Part shown: positions 36,612 through 45,509 of the stretch, in pieces
How the letters are laid out: every line of letters begins with the position of its first letter
Numbering within the stretch: position 1 is the first letter of the stretch
Source: CAZNFR01 sp964572225
Lineage (GTDB): Bacteria; Bacteroidota; Bacteroidia; Bacteroidales; GCA-2748055
Length of the DNA stretch: 64,000 nt
Reading direction: 5' to 3'
Assembly (NCBI GenBank): GCA_964572225.1
Contig: CAZNFR010000007.1
Span: forward strand, 5,670 to 69,669
Position numbers and translations under genes: made by a program
The notes under the pieces: generated by a model
Database searches by the model: none
Told to the model about the DNA's origin: nothing
The model's input: the letters and a program-made list of their open reading frames with translations, nothing else

Positions 36612-38393
36612 AACCGTAACCACCATGTAGATAAATGTAAGCGGTCCCCCCACCTTCATAAAATCCCTGAAGGTATAATTTCCAGGGCCGAAAACCATGA
36701 GGTTGGTCTGAAAGCCAATGGGAGTCATGAAATTCGCGGCCGAAGCAAATGCGACCACCAGCACAAAGGGTATTGGATTCAGAGCCAGGTTCGATGCCAT
36801 TGTCAAAGAAATGGGAAAGATGATCGCTGCCGATGCCTTACTGGTGATATAAGCAGCCAGAACGCTGGTTATGAAATATATACCGAAGAGGATTCCAATT
36901 TTGCCCAAAGGAAGAAATACCGCGATAATGGAATCGGCAAGAAGACCTGCAGCCCCGGATTTGATCATTGCGCTTCCCAGCGCAAGAGAAAGCACGATTA
37001 TAATGGCAAGATTATAGTCAATACTTTTTGAAAGATCCTTTGGATTCGTGATTTTCAGTGCCAGGGATGCAATAATTACCACGATAAGTCCGAGGAACAA
37101 ACGAATCAATCCGAATGCGGATAACAATATGGATAACATTAATCCTCCGAGCAGAACTGTAGTTTTATACCATTCCAGTTTGGTGAAATCCCGCACTTTA
37201 GAAATAAAATAAAAATCCATTGTATTTTCTGTTCTTGCCAGGAAGTTTTCACCTGTGAACAATAAAAGTACATCCCCTGCCCTGAGCATAATATGGGATA
37301 GTTTTTCCTGAAGCAATACCCCGTTTCGGTGAACCCCGATTACAGCAGCATCGTACTTGCTTCTGAAATTTACCGTTTTTACCGTTTTTCCTATCAAAGA
37401 TGAGTTTTGACTGATGACAATTTCAATTACTTCGGTCTTTTTTCTTCTGGACATCATTCCCACCTCCGGCAATTGCAAACCGGATTTTTTCTCAATCATT
37501 TCTGCAATGGTCGATGTATCGCCGGTAAAAACCAAAATATCATCGGTGGTAAGGATAAAATTCTCAGAAAAGGAAAGGATCTTAATTTCATCTCTGATAA
37601 TCTCAACCAGTGTAAAAGATTTTTCACCGGTAAAACCGGCTTCTTTCAGTGACTTCCCTGACAAATGAGATCCACTTCTTACTTTGGCTTCCACAATGTA
37701 CTCTCGCACACTTCCTTCACTTCCGGATTCTTCCCCTCCCCTTTCAGGCAGCATTTTTTCACCAAATATCCAAAGGTAAAAGAATCCAATTACCATCATG
37801 GGAAAACCCACTGCGGTAAAATCAAAGATTTTTAAGGGCTCTAACCCTGGTATTATGGTCTGGTCTTCAACCAGTCCATTAACGATAAGGTTCGTAGAGG
37901 TACCGATCAGCGTTGCACACCCCCCCAGGATTGCTGCAAAGGATAAGGGCATAAGGAATTTAGAGGGGGATATCTTGTTTCTTTTACACCAACTGTTTAC
38001 GTAGGGCATCATTACGGCCACGAGAGGGGTATTATTCAAAAATGCACTGAAGAAACTGATTATCCCAACCATCCTGTTAAGGAAACCTGAGTAGGACCTT
38101 GCATTGCGGAATATCCGGTCGAAAATAACCTCAATTACTGCGGTTTGCCTGATTATATCCCCGATCAGAAGCAACATGATGACTACTGCAATCTGCTCAT
38201 TGGCAAATCCACTGAGAATCTCAGAGGGGGTAAGAATACCAAAAATGCCTAAAACACTTACCCCAATAACAAAGGTAAAGGAAGGTCCCAATAAGCCCCA
38301 ATAAAGGGAAATCAGGATAAAGACAATAACAATAAAAACCAGGATGAGATCAAAGCTGAACATAGGCAGGGCATCCCTGTTTAAGGCATCCAA
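36585..38393 (-). CDS. SLC13/DASS-family anion transporter with two RCK-C domains
   Basis: This 602-residue carrier has a membrane domain split by a soluble insert. About six helices come first (N-terminal 200 residues), then two TrkA-C/RCK-C modules (about 225-390; SLKEAGFTGEKSFTLVEI and GVHRNGVLLQEKLSHIMLRA), then the second set of helices. The Asn-rich turns FLNNTPLVAVMMPYV and GTSTNLIVNGLV are typical of Na+-coupled dicarboxylate/sulfate carriers (DASS). Substrate could be sulfate, a dicarboxylate or citrate; the citrate lyase genes nearby make an organic acid possible. ATG 38363 is an alternative start. Confidence 0.9.
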   Translation of the reverse strand: MDALNRDALPMFSFDLILVFIVIVFILISLYWGLLGPSFTFVIGVSVLGIFGILTPSEILSGFANEQIAVVIMLLLIGDIIRQTAVIEVIFDRIFRNARSYSGFLNRMVGIISFFSAFLNNTPLVAVMMPYVNSWCKRNKISPSKFLMPLSFAAILGGCATLIGTSTNLIVNGLVEDQTIIPGLEPLKIFDFTAVGFPMMVIGFFYLWIFGEKMLPERGGEESGSEGSVREYIVEAKVRSGSHLSGKSLKEAGFTGEKSFTLVEIIRDEIKILSFSENFILTTDDILVFTGDTSTIAEMIEKKSGLQLPEVGMMSRRKKTEVIEIVISQNSSLIGKTVKTVNFRSKYDAAVIGVHRNGVLLQEKLSHIMLRAGDVLLLFTGENFLARTENTMDFYFISKVRDFTKLEWYKTTVLLGGLMLSILLSAFGLIRLFLGLIVVIIASLALKITNPKDLSKSIDYNLAIIIVLSLALGSAMIKSGAAGLLADSIIAVFLPLGKIGILFGIYFITSVLAAYITSKASAAIIFPISLTMASNLALNPIPFVLVVAFASAANFMTPIGFQTNLMVFGPGNYTFRDFMKVGGPLTFIYMVVTVLILTLLYF

Positions 38394-38513
38394 ATTAATA
38401 GATTTTACGTGGATAACCTAATTTTCCGTTTTCTTTAGCTCAGACCTGAGTTTACTATCCTAACGGGAATCTGGTGAGTAATGATGGTAGGATTTTATTA
38501 GGTCTAATGATCT

Positions 38514-39071
38514 TTATAAAGTGTTGATTTTCAGCCTTTCTTTAAAAGGAAGAAAGGTCATGAAGTCTGCATGATGAACAATGTATGCTTCGGTTGAACG
38601 TTTAATAAGGTCACCCTCACCTGCGTGAGCTGCAATGATATGACATATCTCCGGGGGAATTCCGTGTTCTTCAGCCAATGAAACTCCGGAAAAAGGATGT
38701 CGAAGGTATTTCCCGTAATTTCCCTGGATGATCTCTCCATCTTTCTTTTCATATTCCAGCAGTTTTCCAACATCGGCCAGAATGGCGCCGGAAATAAGGA
38801 CATCCATATCCACGGGCAGTTCATTTCCATAAAATTCTGTGATGGTTTTTCCTGCCTCTCTTGCAATATGGACCACAGATCGCTTATGATCCATAAAACT
38901 TACCTTTAGTCCGGGAACCAGCAAGGTAAAGGGAATGGAATAAAGATCTTCTTCCGTAAGCTCTGATCTTGATAATGCTGTCTCCCAGGTTGAGGATACT
39001 CTGGACCTCAGGTCTTCATTTTCAATCCAGTTCAATTCCGGCCAAAGCCGAAGCATTTTCCTTGAACTCAT
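38514..39071 (-). CDS. HD-domain protein lacking the HD histidine
   Basis: The 185-residue protein looks like an HD-superfamily phosphohydrolase: His68 in VVHIAREAG as the first ligand, then GAILADVGKLLEYEKK at 95-110, then His125, His144, His149 and HHAD at 166-169. In active members the second motif is HDxGK, but here it is ADVGK with Ala99 in place of His. The codon is GCC, so two base changes separate it from a His codon and a single error is unlikely. Metal binding is probably altered. It is 11 bp downstream of the dehydrogenase gene on the same strand. Confidence 0.75.
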   Translation of the reverse strand: MSSRKMLRLWPELNWIENEDLRSRVSSTWETALSRSELTEEDLYSIPFTLLVPGLKVSFMDHKRSVVHIAREAGKTITEFYGNELPVDMDVLISGAILADVGKLLEYEKKDGEIIQGNYGKYLRHPFSGVSLAEEHGIPPEICHIIAAHAGEGDLIKRSTEAYIVHHADFMTFLPFKERLKINTL

Positions 39072-39082
39072 ATCAAAAGTAT

Positions 39083-40273
39083 TTATAGTTTGTCGATAAT
39101 TTCAGATGCCATTTTTTCTGTGGAGGCAGCACCTTTCTTTATGACATCCGGGGTGCCAGGCAGTTTTAACATATCATAAGTCTTCACTTTTCCTTCAAGA
39201 ACTACGCGGCTAACCGCTGATTTGATTCTTGCCGACAATTCTTTTTCATTCAGGTGATCCAGCATCATGCAGGCGGAAAGGATCATGGCAATCGGGTTAA
39301 CTATGGATATTTCGTAACCAGCATATTTGGGAGCCGATCCGTGGGTTGGTTCAAAAACTGCAACCTCCCTGCCAAGATTTGCACTGCAGGCAAAACCCAG
39401 ACCGCCTGTGAGGCCGGCAAAACCATCCGATACAATGTCTCCGAACATATTTCCAGCTACAATAACGCCATAATCTTCCGGATTTTTGGTTAGCCACATC
39501 ATTTGGGCATCAATATTGGTATTCCAAAGTTCTATATCAGGAAAAATATCTTTTTGAATTTGCCTGGCCATCTCATACATCATCCCTGAGGTTTCTCTAA
39601 TCACATTGGGTTTTTCACAAACAGTTACAGAATTATATCCGAATTCACGTGCGTGATTAAACGCAGCCATAAGAATTCTTTCGGTTGCCTGTCGGGTGAA
39701 AATCCGGGTTGACACCGATAATTCATTTCTTGGCACATTTCCAAAATTCTTTATGAACTTAGGATGAGTCATAAGGGCCTTGTGCACATCCTCGGGTGGG
39801 TTGGACCATTCAACTCCTCCATACAAACCTTCAGTGTTTTGTCTGAAAATAACTACATCAACCATGGGTTCCTCAATACTGTCGTTCGCCCCTTTTCTTA
39901 TGAAATTCAGTGGGTTTCCTTTGAATGTTTTGCAAGGTCTAATACATATATCCAGGTTGAAGTGTTGTCTCAGTCCCACGATCGGACTGGAATATACCAG
40001 TCCCTTATCTGCCAGATGGGGGCTTAGTTCTTCTTCTGCTGCACTTTTTGGTTTGGATGTAATGGCACCGAAGAGACCCGTTTTATGTTCCTCCAGTAGT
40101 TTTAAGGTTCGATCGGGTAATGGATTACCTTCACGGATCCAATGTTCCCATCCGATATCTGCATGAATATAATCAGCATCAAATTCGACTGCTTTCAGTA
40201 AACGTATTGTCTGTTCCAGAACATTAACCCCGATACCATCACCCGGCATGGTGACAATCTTGTGTTTAGGCAT
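39083..40273 (-). CDS. Isocitrate/isopropylmalate dehydrogenase family protein
   Basis: This 396-residue NAD(P)-dependent beta-decarboxylating dehydrogenase has MPGDGIGVNVLEQ at the start, the substrate-binding block IFRQNTEGLYGGVEW, the family signature NMFGDIVSDGFAGLTGGLGF, and VFEPTHGSAPKYAG. Leucine-biosynthesis genes are absent. Length and the FRQNTEGLYGG block favour isocitrate dehydrogenase or a close relative over isopropylmalate dehydrogenase. Citrate lyase lies 2 kb away, and isocitrate is two steps from citrate. I cannot settle the substrate from motifs alone. The HD gene follows after 11 bp. Confidence 0.85.
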   Translation of the reverse strand: MPKHKIVTMPGDGIGVNVLEQTIRLLKAVEFDADYIHADIGWEHWIREGNPLPDRTLKLLEEHKTGLFGAITSKPKSAAEEELSPHLADKGLVYSSPIVGLRQHFNLDICIRPCKTFKGNPLNFIRKGANDSIEEPMVDVVIFRQNTEGLYGGVEWSNPPEDVHKALMTHPKFIKNFGNVPRNELSVSTRIFTRQATERILMAAFNHAREFGYNSVTVCEKPNVIRETSGMMYEMARQIQKDIFPDIELWNTNIDAQMMWLTKNPEDYGVIVAGNMFGDIVSDGFAGLTGGLGFACSANLGREVAVFEPTHGSAPKYAGYEISIVNPIAMILSACMMLDHLNEKELSARIKSAVSRVVLEGKVKTYDMLKLPGTPDVIKKGAASTEKMASEIIDKL

Positions 40274-40530
40274 AGCTAAGAGCGTTTTAGTTAAAGTTTA
40301 TTAGGTATGGCCTAAAATAATATAAATAAAAATCCGGGAGTATTCTTAAGTTTATGTTCTATAATGGTTTTTACCTTGCTAGAACTATTGCGGGTTATAT
40401 CCCAGATTTCTAATCCAGACTGGAGAAGAACCAGGGATTGGGGTATGAATACCGCCATTTAATGATAGTTTCGAAAGGGATAATCGTATATTTTTTCCAT
40501 ATTTGTTCACACAATCAAAAGAAAAACAGA

Positions 40531-41997
40531 ATGTCTGAACTGACAAAACTGGAACCGGGAATCCTCTGGTATTATTTTAATGAGATCCTCCAGATTCCAA
40601 GACCATCCAAAAAAGAAGAACGTATTCGGAATTACCTGGTCGAATTTGCAGAAAAGCGGGGTCTGTCTCATAAAACCGATCAGGCCGGAAATCTGCTGAT
40701 TACCAAGGAAGCAACCTCGGGGATGGAGAATCGAAAGGTTGTGGTTCTCCAAAGCCACTTGGACATGGTAGGTGAAAAAAACTCGGACGTTGACCACAAC
40801 TTTGATACCGACCCCATTCAGGCATATATCGATGAAAATTGGATTCGGGCAAGAAACACCACTCTGGGAGCAGACGATGGAATAGGAATTGCAGCCCAAA
40901 TGGCAATTTTGGCATCGGATACTATTCCTCATGGAAAAATCGAATGTCTTTTTACAGTGGATGAAGAAACAGGGTTAACCGGTGCTCATGCACTTGAAGA
41001 AGCTTTTTTTGAAGGTAAAATCCTTTTAAATCTGGATTCGGAGGATGAAGGAGAAATCTTTATCGGATGTGCCGGAGGGATTGATACACTTGCTGAGTTT
41101 ACTTACCGGCATCGCTACTTTCCTTTAAATTATCTGGCCTTCGAAATAACTGTCAGTGGTCTGCATGGAGGCCACTCAGGTGATGAAATACACAAAAGTC
41201 CCGGAGGAAATTCCAATAAGCTTTTAGGTCGCTTTTTATGGAATGCAAGCCGAAAATTTGGCATAAGGCTCTCCGTTTTCGACGGTGGAAACCTTCGTAA
41301 TGCAATTCCAAGAGAAGCCAGTGCAGTTATTGGGATTGATGCAGATGTTTCGGAAGCATTCAAGGACTATTTTTATGCATTTGAGAAAATGGTTAAGCAG
41401 GAATTGCGGTATACTGAACCCTTACTGGAACTTTTGTTAAAAGATGTGGATAGTCCGGAGACCATTATTAACAGGAAAACTCAGGAAAGACTTTTAAATT
41501 CCATATATGCCTGTCCGCATGGGGTTTACCGATGGAGTCAGGAAATGAAAGGCATGGTGGAAACTTCTAGTAATCTGGCCTCTGTTAAATTCAAGGAAAA
41601 CAGAAGGATCCTGATAACCACAAGTCAGCGTAGTTCCGTGAATTCCTCACGAGAGGACATTGCAGCCAGGGTGGCTTCCGTTTTTACCCTTGCTAAAGCA
41701 AAAGTCTGGCACAGCGATGGCTATCCCGGATGGTCCCCAAACCCGGATTCTGAGATCGTAAAGATCTCTGAAAAGACCTATCCAGATCTCTTTGGAAAGA
41801 AACCCGTTATCCGAGCCATTCATGCCGGACTTGAGTGCGGACTTTTCCTGGAAAAGTATCCTGAATTGGACATGATCTCCTTTGGACCTACGATCAAAGG
41901 CGCGCACAGCCCTGATGAAAGACTCGAAATAGATTCAACCCGCAAGTTTTGGGATTTTCTTTTGGAGATGCTTCTCAGAATTCCAGTAAAAAATTAA
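40531..41997 (+). CDS. pepD: Cytosol non-specific dipeptidase PepD (M20 family)
   Basis: This dinuclear zinc aminoacyl-histidine/non-specific dipeptidase shows its zinc-site motifs SHLDMVGEKN, TLGADDGIGIA, TVDEETGLTGA and the final AIHAGLECGLF. HGGHSGDEIHK in the dimerisation domain is also typical. Start at ATG 40531 gives 488 residues and matches the family N terminus; the open frame back to a TTG at 40438 adds only non-conserved residues. The stop overlaps the end of the convergent rubredoxin gene by a few bases. Confidence 0.95.
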   Translation: MSELTKLEPGILWYYFNEILQIPRPSKKEERIRNYLVEFAEKRGLSHKTDQAGNLLITKEATSGMENRKVVVLQSHLDMVGEKNSDVDHNFDTDPIQAYIDENWIRARNTTLGADDGIGIAAQMAILASDTIPHGKIECLFTVDEETGLTGAHALEEAFFEGKILLNLDSEDEGEIFIGCAGGIDTLAEFTYRHRYFPLNYLAFEITVSGLHGGHSGDEIHKSPGGNSNKLLGRFLWNASRKFGIRLSVFDGGNLRNAIPREASAVIGIDADVSEAFKDYFYAFEKMVKQELRYTEPLLELLLKDVDSPETIINRKTQERLLNSIYACPHGVYRWSQEMKGMVETSSNLASVKFKENRRILITTSQRSSVNSSREDIAARVASVFTLAKAKVWHSDGYPGWSPNPDSEIVKISEKTYPDLFGKKPVIRAIHAGLECGLFLEKYPELDMISFGPTIKGAHSPDERLEIDSTRKFWDFLLEMLLRIPVKN

Positions 41998-42155
41998 TCA
42001 ACCGGAACGAACTCAGCTTTGGTTACTCCACAGACCGGGCATTGCCAATCATCCGGAATATCTTCAAAAGCCGTTCCCGGAGGGATACCTCCGTCGGGAT
42101 CTCCTTCTTCAGGATCGTATACAAATCCACAAATGGTACATTGATATTTTGTCAT
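41994..42155 (-). CDS. Rubredoxin (53 residues)
   Basis: A short minus-strand gene: ATG at 42155-42153, TAA at 41996-41994. The product MTKYQCTICGFVYDPEEG continues with DPDGGIPPGTAFEDIPDDW and ends QCPVCGVTKAEFVPVD. Both CxxCG knuckles (Cys6/Cys9 and Cys39/Cys42) of the single-iron site are present, with the conserved aromatic residues. Rubredoxin is a small electron carrier, often for oxygen or superoxide detoxification in anaerobes. Its 3' end overlaps pepD by 4 bp. No partner reductase gene is adjacent. Confidence 0.95.
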   Translation of the reverse strand: MTKYQCTICGFVYDPEEGDPDGGIPPGTAFEDIPDDWQCPVCGVTKAEFVPVD

Positions 42156-42221
42156 GAGTGAAACTTCAGTTTAATCGTCTAAAATAACGATTCCAGCGGA
42201 ATTCTCACACCTCTGCTATAA

Positions 42222-43781
42222 TTATTGAGTCTTTACTCCATAGACAACGTCAAGCAGAGTCCCATCCACCCATTTGATTCCTGCAACAATCTTATCCGTT
42301 AAATCCGGTTCCTCCGGCTTTCCACAAATCCTGAATGCCTCATCCATAAGATCTGAAATATCCCTGACCGGAAGGCCGGAATTTTTAACTGAATCTATTA
42401 GATCTTTTCTCAGTGGATTAATGGCAATTCCCCTTTCGGTTATGATAACGTCGATAAGCTCACCAGGTCCGCACAAAGTGGTAACTTTTTCCCTAATTAC
42501 AGGGGTTCGGTCCCTGAATAATGGAATGGGAAGAATTACGGTTTTTGAAAATAGACAGTTCTGCCATCCCCCTATCCCATGCAATAAATACCCATCAGAA
42601 TGAGTGACAACATTAGCATTAAAATCCAGATCAACCTCAGTTGCTCCGAGGATTACCACATCCACCATTCCTGCAAAATTGCCTTTCCCATGGTAATTGT
42701 AGCTGGTAAAAGGACTGGTCCAGACATGTCTTGGATTTTCCGCCAATGACCGGACCCCTTCCTGATCAAAAGTCTGTCCATCAAGTAAATATTCAACTAA
42801 GCCCTCTTCGAGCATTTGTACAAGGAAACGATTACTTCCTCCTCTCGCAAACCGTGCTTTGATCCCTCTGACTTTCATTATTTTCCTGAAATATTCGGAA
42901 ACTGCAAGGGAGGTTCCACCCGCACCGGATTGGAAGGAGAAACCCTCTTTAATGATACCGGCTGCTTCACAAAATCGTGCCGTTAAGTCAGCAAGATAAA
43001 GTCGGTCGGGTGAGCGGGTTATCCGCGTTGTGCCGGACAAGATTTTTGACGGGTTGCCCAGTTTATCGAGCTTTACCACATGATCAACGTAATTCCCCTG
43101 TATTTGCCAGGGTATACAGGGAAAGGGTACAATATTGTCGCTTGCTACAATAACTTTTTTTGCGTATTGAGAATCGGCCAGTGCAAAACCCAACAGGCCA
43201 CATGCAGATTCTCCAAATAATCCGTTTGCATTTCCGAAGGCATCGGCCGTAGGGGCTCCGATTACTGCGATATCTATTTCAACTTCCCCGTCCTGGATTG
43301 CCTGGTACCTGCCTCCATGAGATCTCAGAATTGCCTGACCCTTCATTTTTCCTTCACTAACAAATTTTCCCAACGGACCATTCATACTGCCTTCAATGTG
43401 GTGAATTGTACCATCCTTCAGGTAAGGAATAAGATGCTCATGGCAGGGAAAAGCCGCAGAGGGAAACCAACGGAGGTTTTTTACTCCCATTTCATGGGCA
43501 ATGTCAAAAACCTTATTGGCCAGCAGATCACCATCCCTAAGATGATGATGTGTAGAGATGGTCATCCCACTTTTTAAACCCGATAATTCCAGAGCTTCTC
43601 TTAAGCTCGAGGTTAGTTTATTTCCGTCGGATGAAAAATCCGCACAGCTTGCAACAGGAGGGGCATATTTTTGTTTGAGAGGACGGTACGATCCTACTCC
43701 CAAATAGGGTACCTGGGATACTCCGTTTAGTTCTCCCGGAACTGTCTTTCCTGCAGCATTTACGGAATAATTATTCTTCAT
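42222..43781 (-). CDS. citF: Citrate lyase alpha subunit (citrate:ACP transferase)
   Basis: CitF exchanges acetyl for citryl on the acyl-carrier subunit of citrate lyase. The roughly 519-residue protein has the CoA-transferase family blocks ISTHHHLRDGDLLANKV, GAGGTSLAVSEYFRKIM and GGWQNCLFSKTVILPIPLF and matches CitF length. I start at ATG 43781 (MKNNYSVNAAGK); ATG 43790 or the open frame to 43808 are alternatives. The start overlaps the citDE stop by 11 bp. CitC, CitX and CitG, needed to make and attach the prosthetic group, are not seen in the window. Confidence 0.92.
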   Translation of the reverse strand: MKNNYSVNAAGKTVPGELNGVSQVPYLGVGSYRPLKQKYAPPVASCADFSSDGNKLTSSLREALELSGLKSGMTISTHHHLRDGDLLANKVFDIAHEMGVKNLRWFPSAAFPCHEHLIPYLKDGTIHHIEGSMNGPLGKFVSEGKMKGQAILRSHGGRYQAIQDGEVEIDIAVIGAPTADAFGNANGLFGESACGLLGFALADSQYAKKVIVASDNIVPFPCIPWQIQGNYVDHVVKLDKLGNPSKILSGTTRITRSPDRLYLADLTARFCEAAGIIKEGFSFQSGAGGTSLAVSEYFRKIMKVRGIKARFARGGSNRFLVQMLEEGLVEYLLDGQTFDQEGVRSLAENPRHVWTSPFTSYNYHGKGNFAGMVDVVILGATEVDLDFNANVVTHSDGYLLHGIGGWQNCLFSKTVILPIPLFRDRTPVIREKVTTLCGPGELIDVIITERGIAINPLRKDLIDSVKNSGLPVRDISDLMDEAFRICGKPEEPDLTDKIVAGIKWVDGTLLDVVYGVKTQ

Positions 43782-44991
43782 TGGATTCATCCTCCCAGTT
43801 TGAGTCAATAAGTTGGAATTTTACAGCCAGATCAATGGTCCGAAGGGCTCTTTTTACCACAGGAGGGTCAATCATTTTTGTACCGAGAGAAACCACTCCC
43901 AAGCCTTCTGATTCAGCCTTCCGAAATGCAATTGCAATTTTCCTGGCTTTCTCTATCTCTTCCTTTAATGGAAGAAATGTATCCCTTGCAATGGCAATTT
44001 GCCTCGGGTGAATACATCCCAATCCCTCAAAGCCCATTTGTTTTGATCTTAGTACTGTCTTTCGCAGACCATCTTCATCATCCACATCGGAAAATACTGA
44101 ATCAATTGCCTGAATTCCGGCGGCTTTACAGGCATTTAAAACTCTACTCCGGGCATAAAAGGATTCTTCGGCCTCCAGGGTTCTTTGTGCTCCAATATCG
44201 GCTGTGTAATCCTCAAGACCCAAAGCCATAGCTGCAATTTTCAAGGAGGAAGTAGCAATCTTGTATGAGTTCTCCACACCCTTTGCCGATTCAATGATGG
44301 GCATTAGCCATATGTCTTTTTCTTTCCTGATCAGATTGAGAATACTGCGAATCCTTTCTTCTGTTTCGTGAATCTGTTCCTCCTTCTCACATTTCGGTAA
44401 GAGTATCATCTCAGGCAATTCGGGGATAATCTCATCAAGGTCGTTTAACCCTTCCGGAAGAGGATTTATTCTCACCATTCTCTCTGCACCATAAAAATCA
44501 AGATTATGAAGGGCATTTCTGACCAAAATGCGCGCTTCGTCCTTTTTTCTCCTGTCAACGCTGTCTTCCAGATCCAGGATAATCCCATCCGGTCCGTGAA
44601 TGCCAGCATTAATCATCATGGAAGGATTGTTTCCTGGCAGATACAACCTTGTAAAACGCAGTCTGTCCTTTTCACTTTTCGCTTCGCCATGCAAAGCCGG
44701 TTTGTTTATAAAGGCTACCTGGGTTCCGGTTGACATTCGTATGGCCGATTCCAGTCTTGCAGAGATTACCCAGTCCAATGCACCTGAATCTTCAAAATGG
44801 ATTGCTGCATGCCGGATTTGATAAAATGAGCATATTTCCCTGATAAGTCGTTCATTCGATCTCCCATACTGGGTATCAACCTTTGAATCGGACTTGATTT
44901 CCAACCCTCCGGAATTTTTCAGGGTAAATGAAATACGGCAATCGGAACGGATCCTGTCCCCATGATTGCCGGCGGTAATCGTTTCAGGCAT
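43771..44991 (-). CDS. citE: CitD-CitE fusion: citrate lyase acyl carrier and beta subunit
   Basis: A fused protein of about 406 residues. Residues 1-90 match CitD, the acyl-carrier subunit: ETITAGNHGDRIRSDCRI near the start, where the Ser of RSD is the likely prosthetic-group site, and GALDWVISARLESAI at the end of the domain. The rest is CitE (HpcH/HpaI-type lyase): LRFTRLYLPGNNPSMM, GIILDLEDSVDRRKK, ALGLEDYTADIG and GCIHPRQIAIARD. The open frame extends to a TTG at 45015, but ATG 44991 matches CitD N termini and lies just after a strong promoter box. It is the first gene of the cit pair. Confidence 0.9.
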   Translation of the reverse strand: MPETITAGNHGDRIRSDCRISFTLKNSGGLEIKSDSKVDTQYGRSNERLIREICSFYQIRHAAIHFEDSGALDWVISARLESAIRMSTGTQVAFINKPALHGEAKSEKDRLRFTRLYLPGNNPSMMINAGIHGPDGIILDLEDSVDRRKKDEARILVRNALHNLDFYGAERMVRINPLPEGLNDLDEIIPELPEMILLPKCEKEEQIHETEERIRSILNLIRKEKDIWLMPIIESAKGVENSYKIATSSLKIAAMALGLEDYTADIGAQRTLEAEESFYARSRVLNACKAAGIQAIDSVFSDVDDEDGLRKTVLRSKQMGFEGLGCIHPRQIAIARDTFLPLKEEIEKARKIAIAFRKAESEGLGVVSLGTKMIDPPVVKRALRTIDLAVKFQLIDSNWEDESNEE

Positions 44992-45012
44992 AAATGGTAT
45001 TTGAGGTTTAAA

Positions 45013-45044
45013 CAAAAATAATCAAGAATACCTGAGGGCTGCAA
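45013..45044 (-). promoter_or_regulatory. Promoter of the citDE-citF operon
   Basis: On the minus strand, TTG at 45044-45042, a 21-nt spacer, then TATTTTTG at 45020-45013. This is a full match to the Bacteroidota promoter consensus and puts the transcript start near 45006, upstream of ATG 44991. Confidence 0.6.
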
Positions 45045-45071
45045 CGAAGATGTATGTTTAAGAATAGCGGG

Positions 45072-45509
45072 TTAACCCTTAAATTGGATGCTAAGATGAG
45101 AGCCGTCACAAAAAGGTTTATTTCCGGAGGCTCCACACCTGCACAAGGCTGTAACATCTTTACTTTCAATAGATTTCCCCTCCGGAAGGTTCAAAGTGAT
45201 GGGACCTTTCACCAGCAAAGGTCCATCGGGTGTCATATCGATTATTATTCCCGCATCCTTATCGTACTGCCTGGATTTACCTGGATCAGGCGTGTTCATA
45301 TAGTAGCTTAAGGCTCCCGACGGACATTTTTCGACCTGGGATCTTAAATCATCTGTAGCGGCATTTTCAACCCGAATCCAGGGTTTTTCTCCAGGTTTGT
45401 ATACCTCAGGCAGCGTTTTTACGCATATTTCGGAATGTATGCAAAGTTTAGGCTTCCAAACGACCGTTATTTCACCGTTACTGTATTCTTTTTTAATCTC
45501 CTTTTCCAT
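45072..45509 (-). CDS. Fer4_19 plus CDGSH iron-sulfur protein (YjdI-like)
   Basis: The 145-residue protein has two iron-sulfur modules. The N-terminal part is a divergent single-[4Fe-4S] domain of the YjdI kind (CIHSEICVKTLP, then VEKCPSGALSYY). The C-terminal part is a CDGSH [2Fe-2S] domain (CRCGASGNKPFCDGSH; three Cys and one His). E. coli YjdI has only the first module. The gene overlaps the GNAT gene by 17 bp, matching the adjacent yjdI-yjdJ order in E. coli. Function is unknown, possibly electron transfer or iron-sulfur storage. Confidence 0.88.
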   Translation of the reverse strand: MEKEIKKEYSNGEITVVWKPKLCIHSEICVKTLPEVYKPGEKPWIRVENAATDDLRSQVEKCPSGALSYYMNTPDPGKSRQYDKDAGIIIDMTPDGPLLVKGPITLNLPEGKSIESKDVTALCRCGASGNKPFCDGSHLSIQFKG

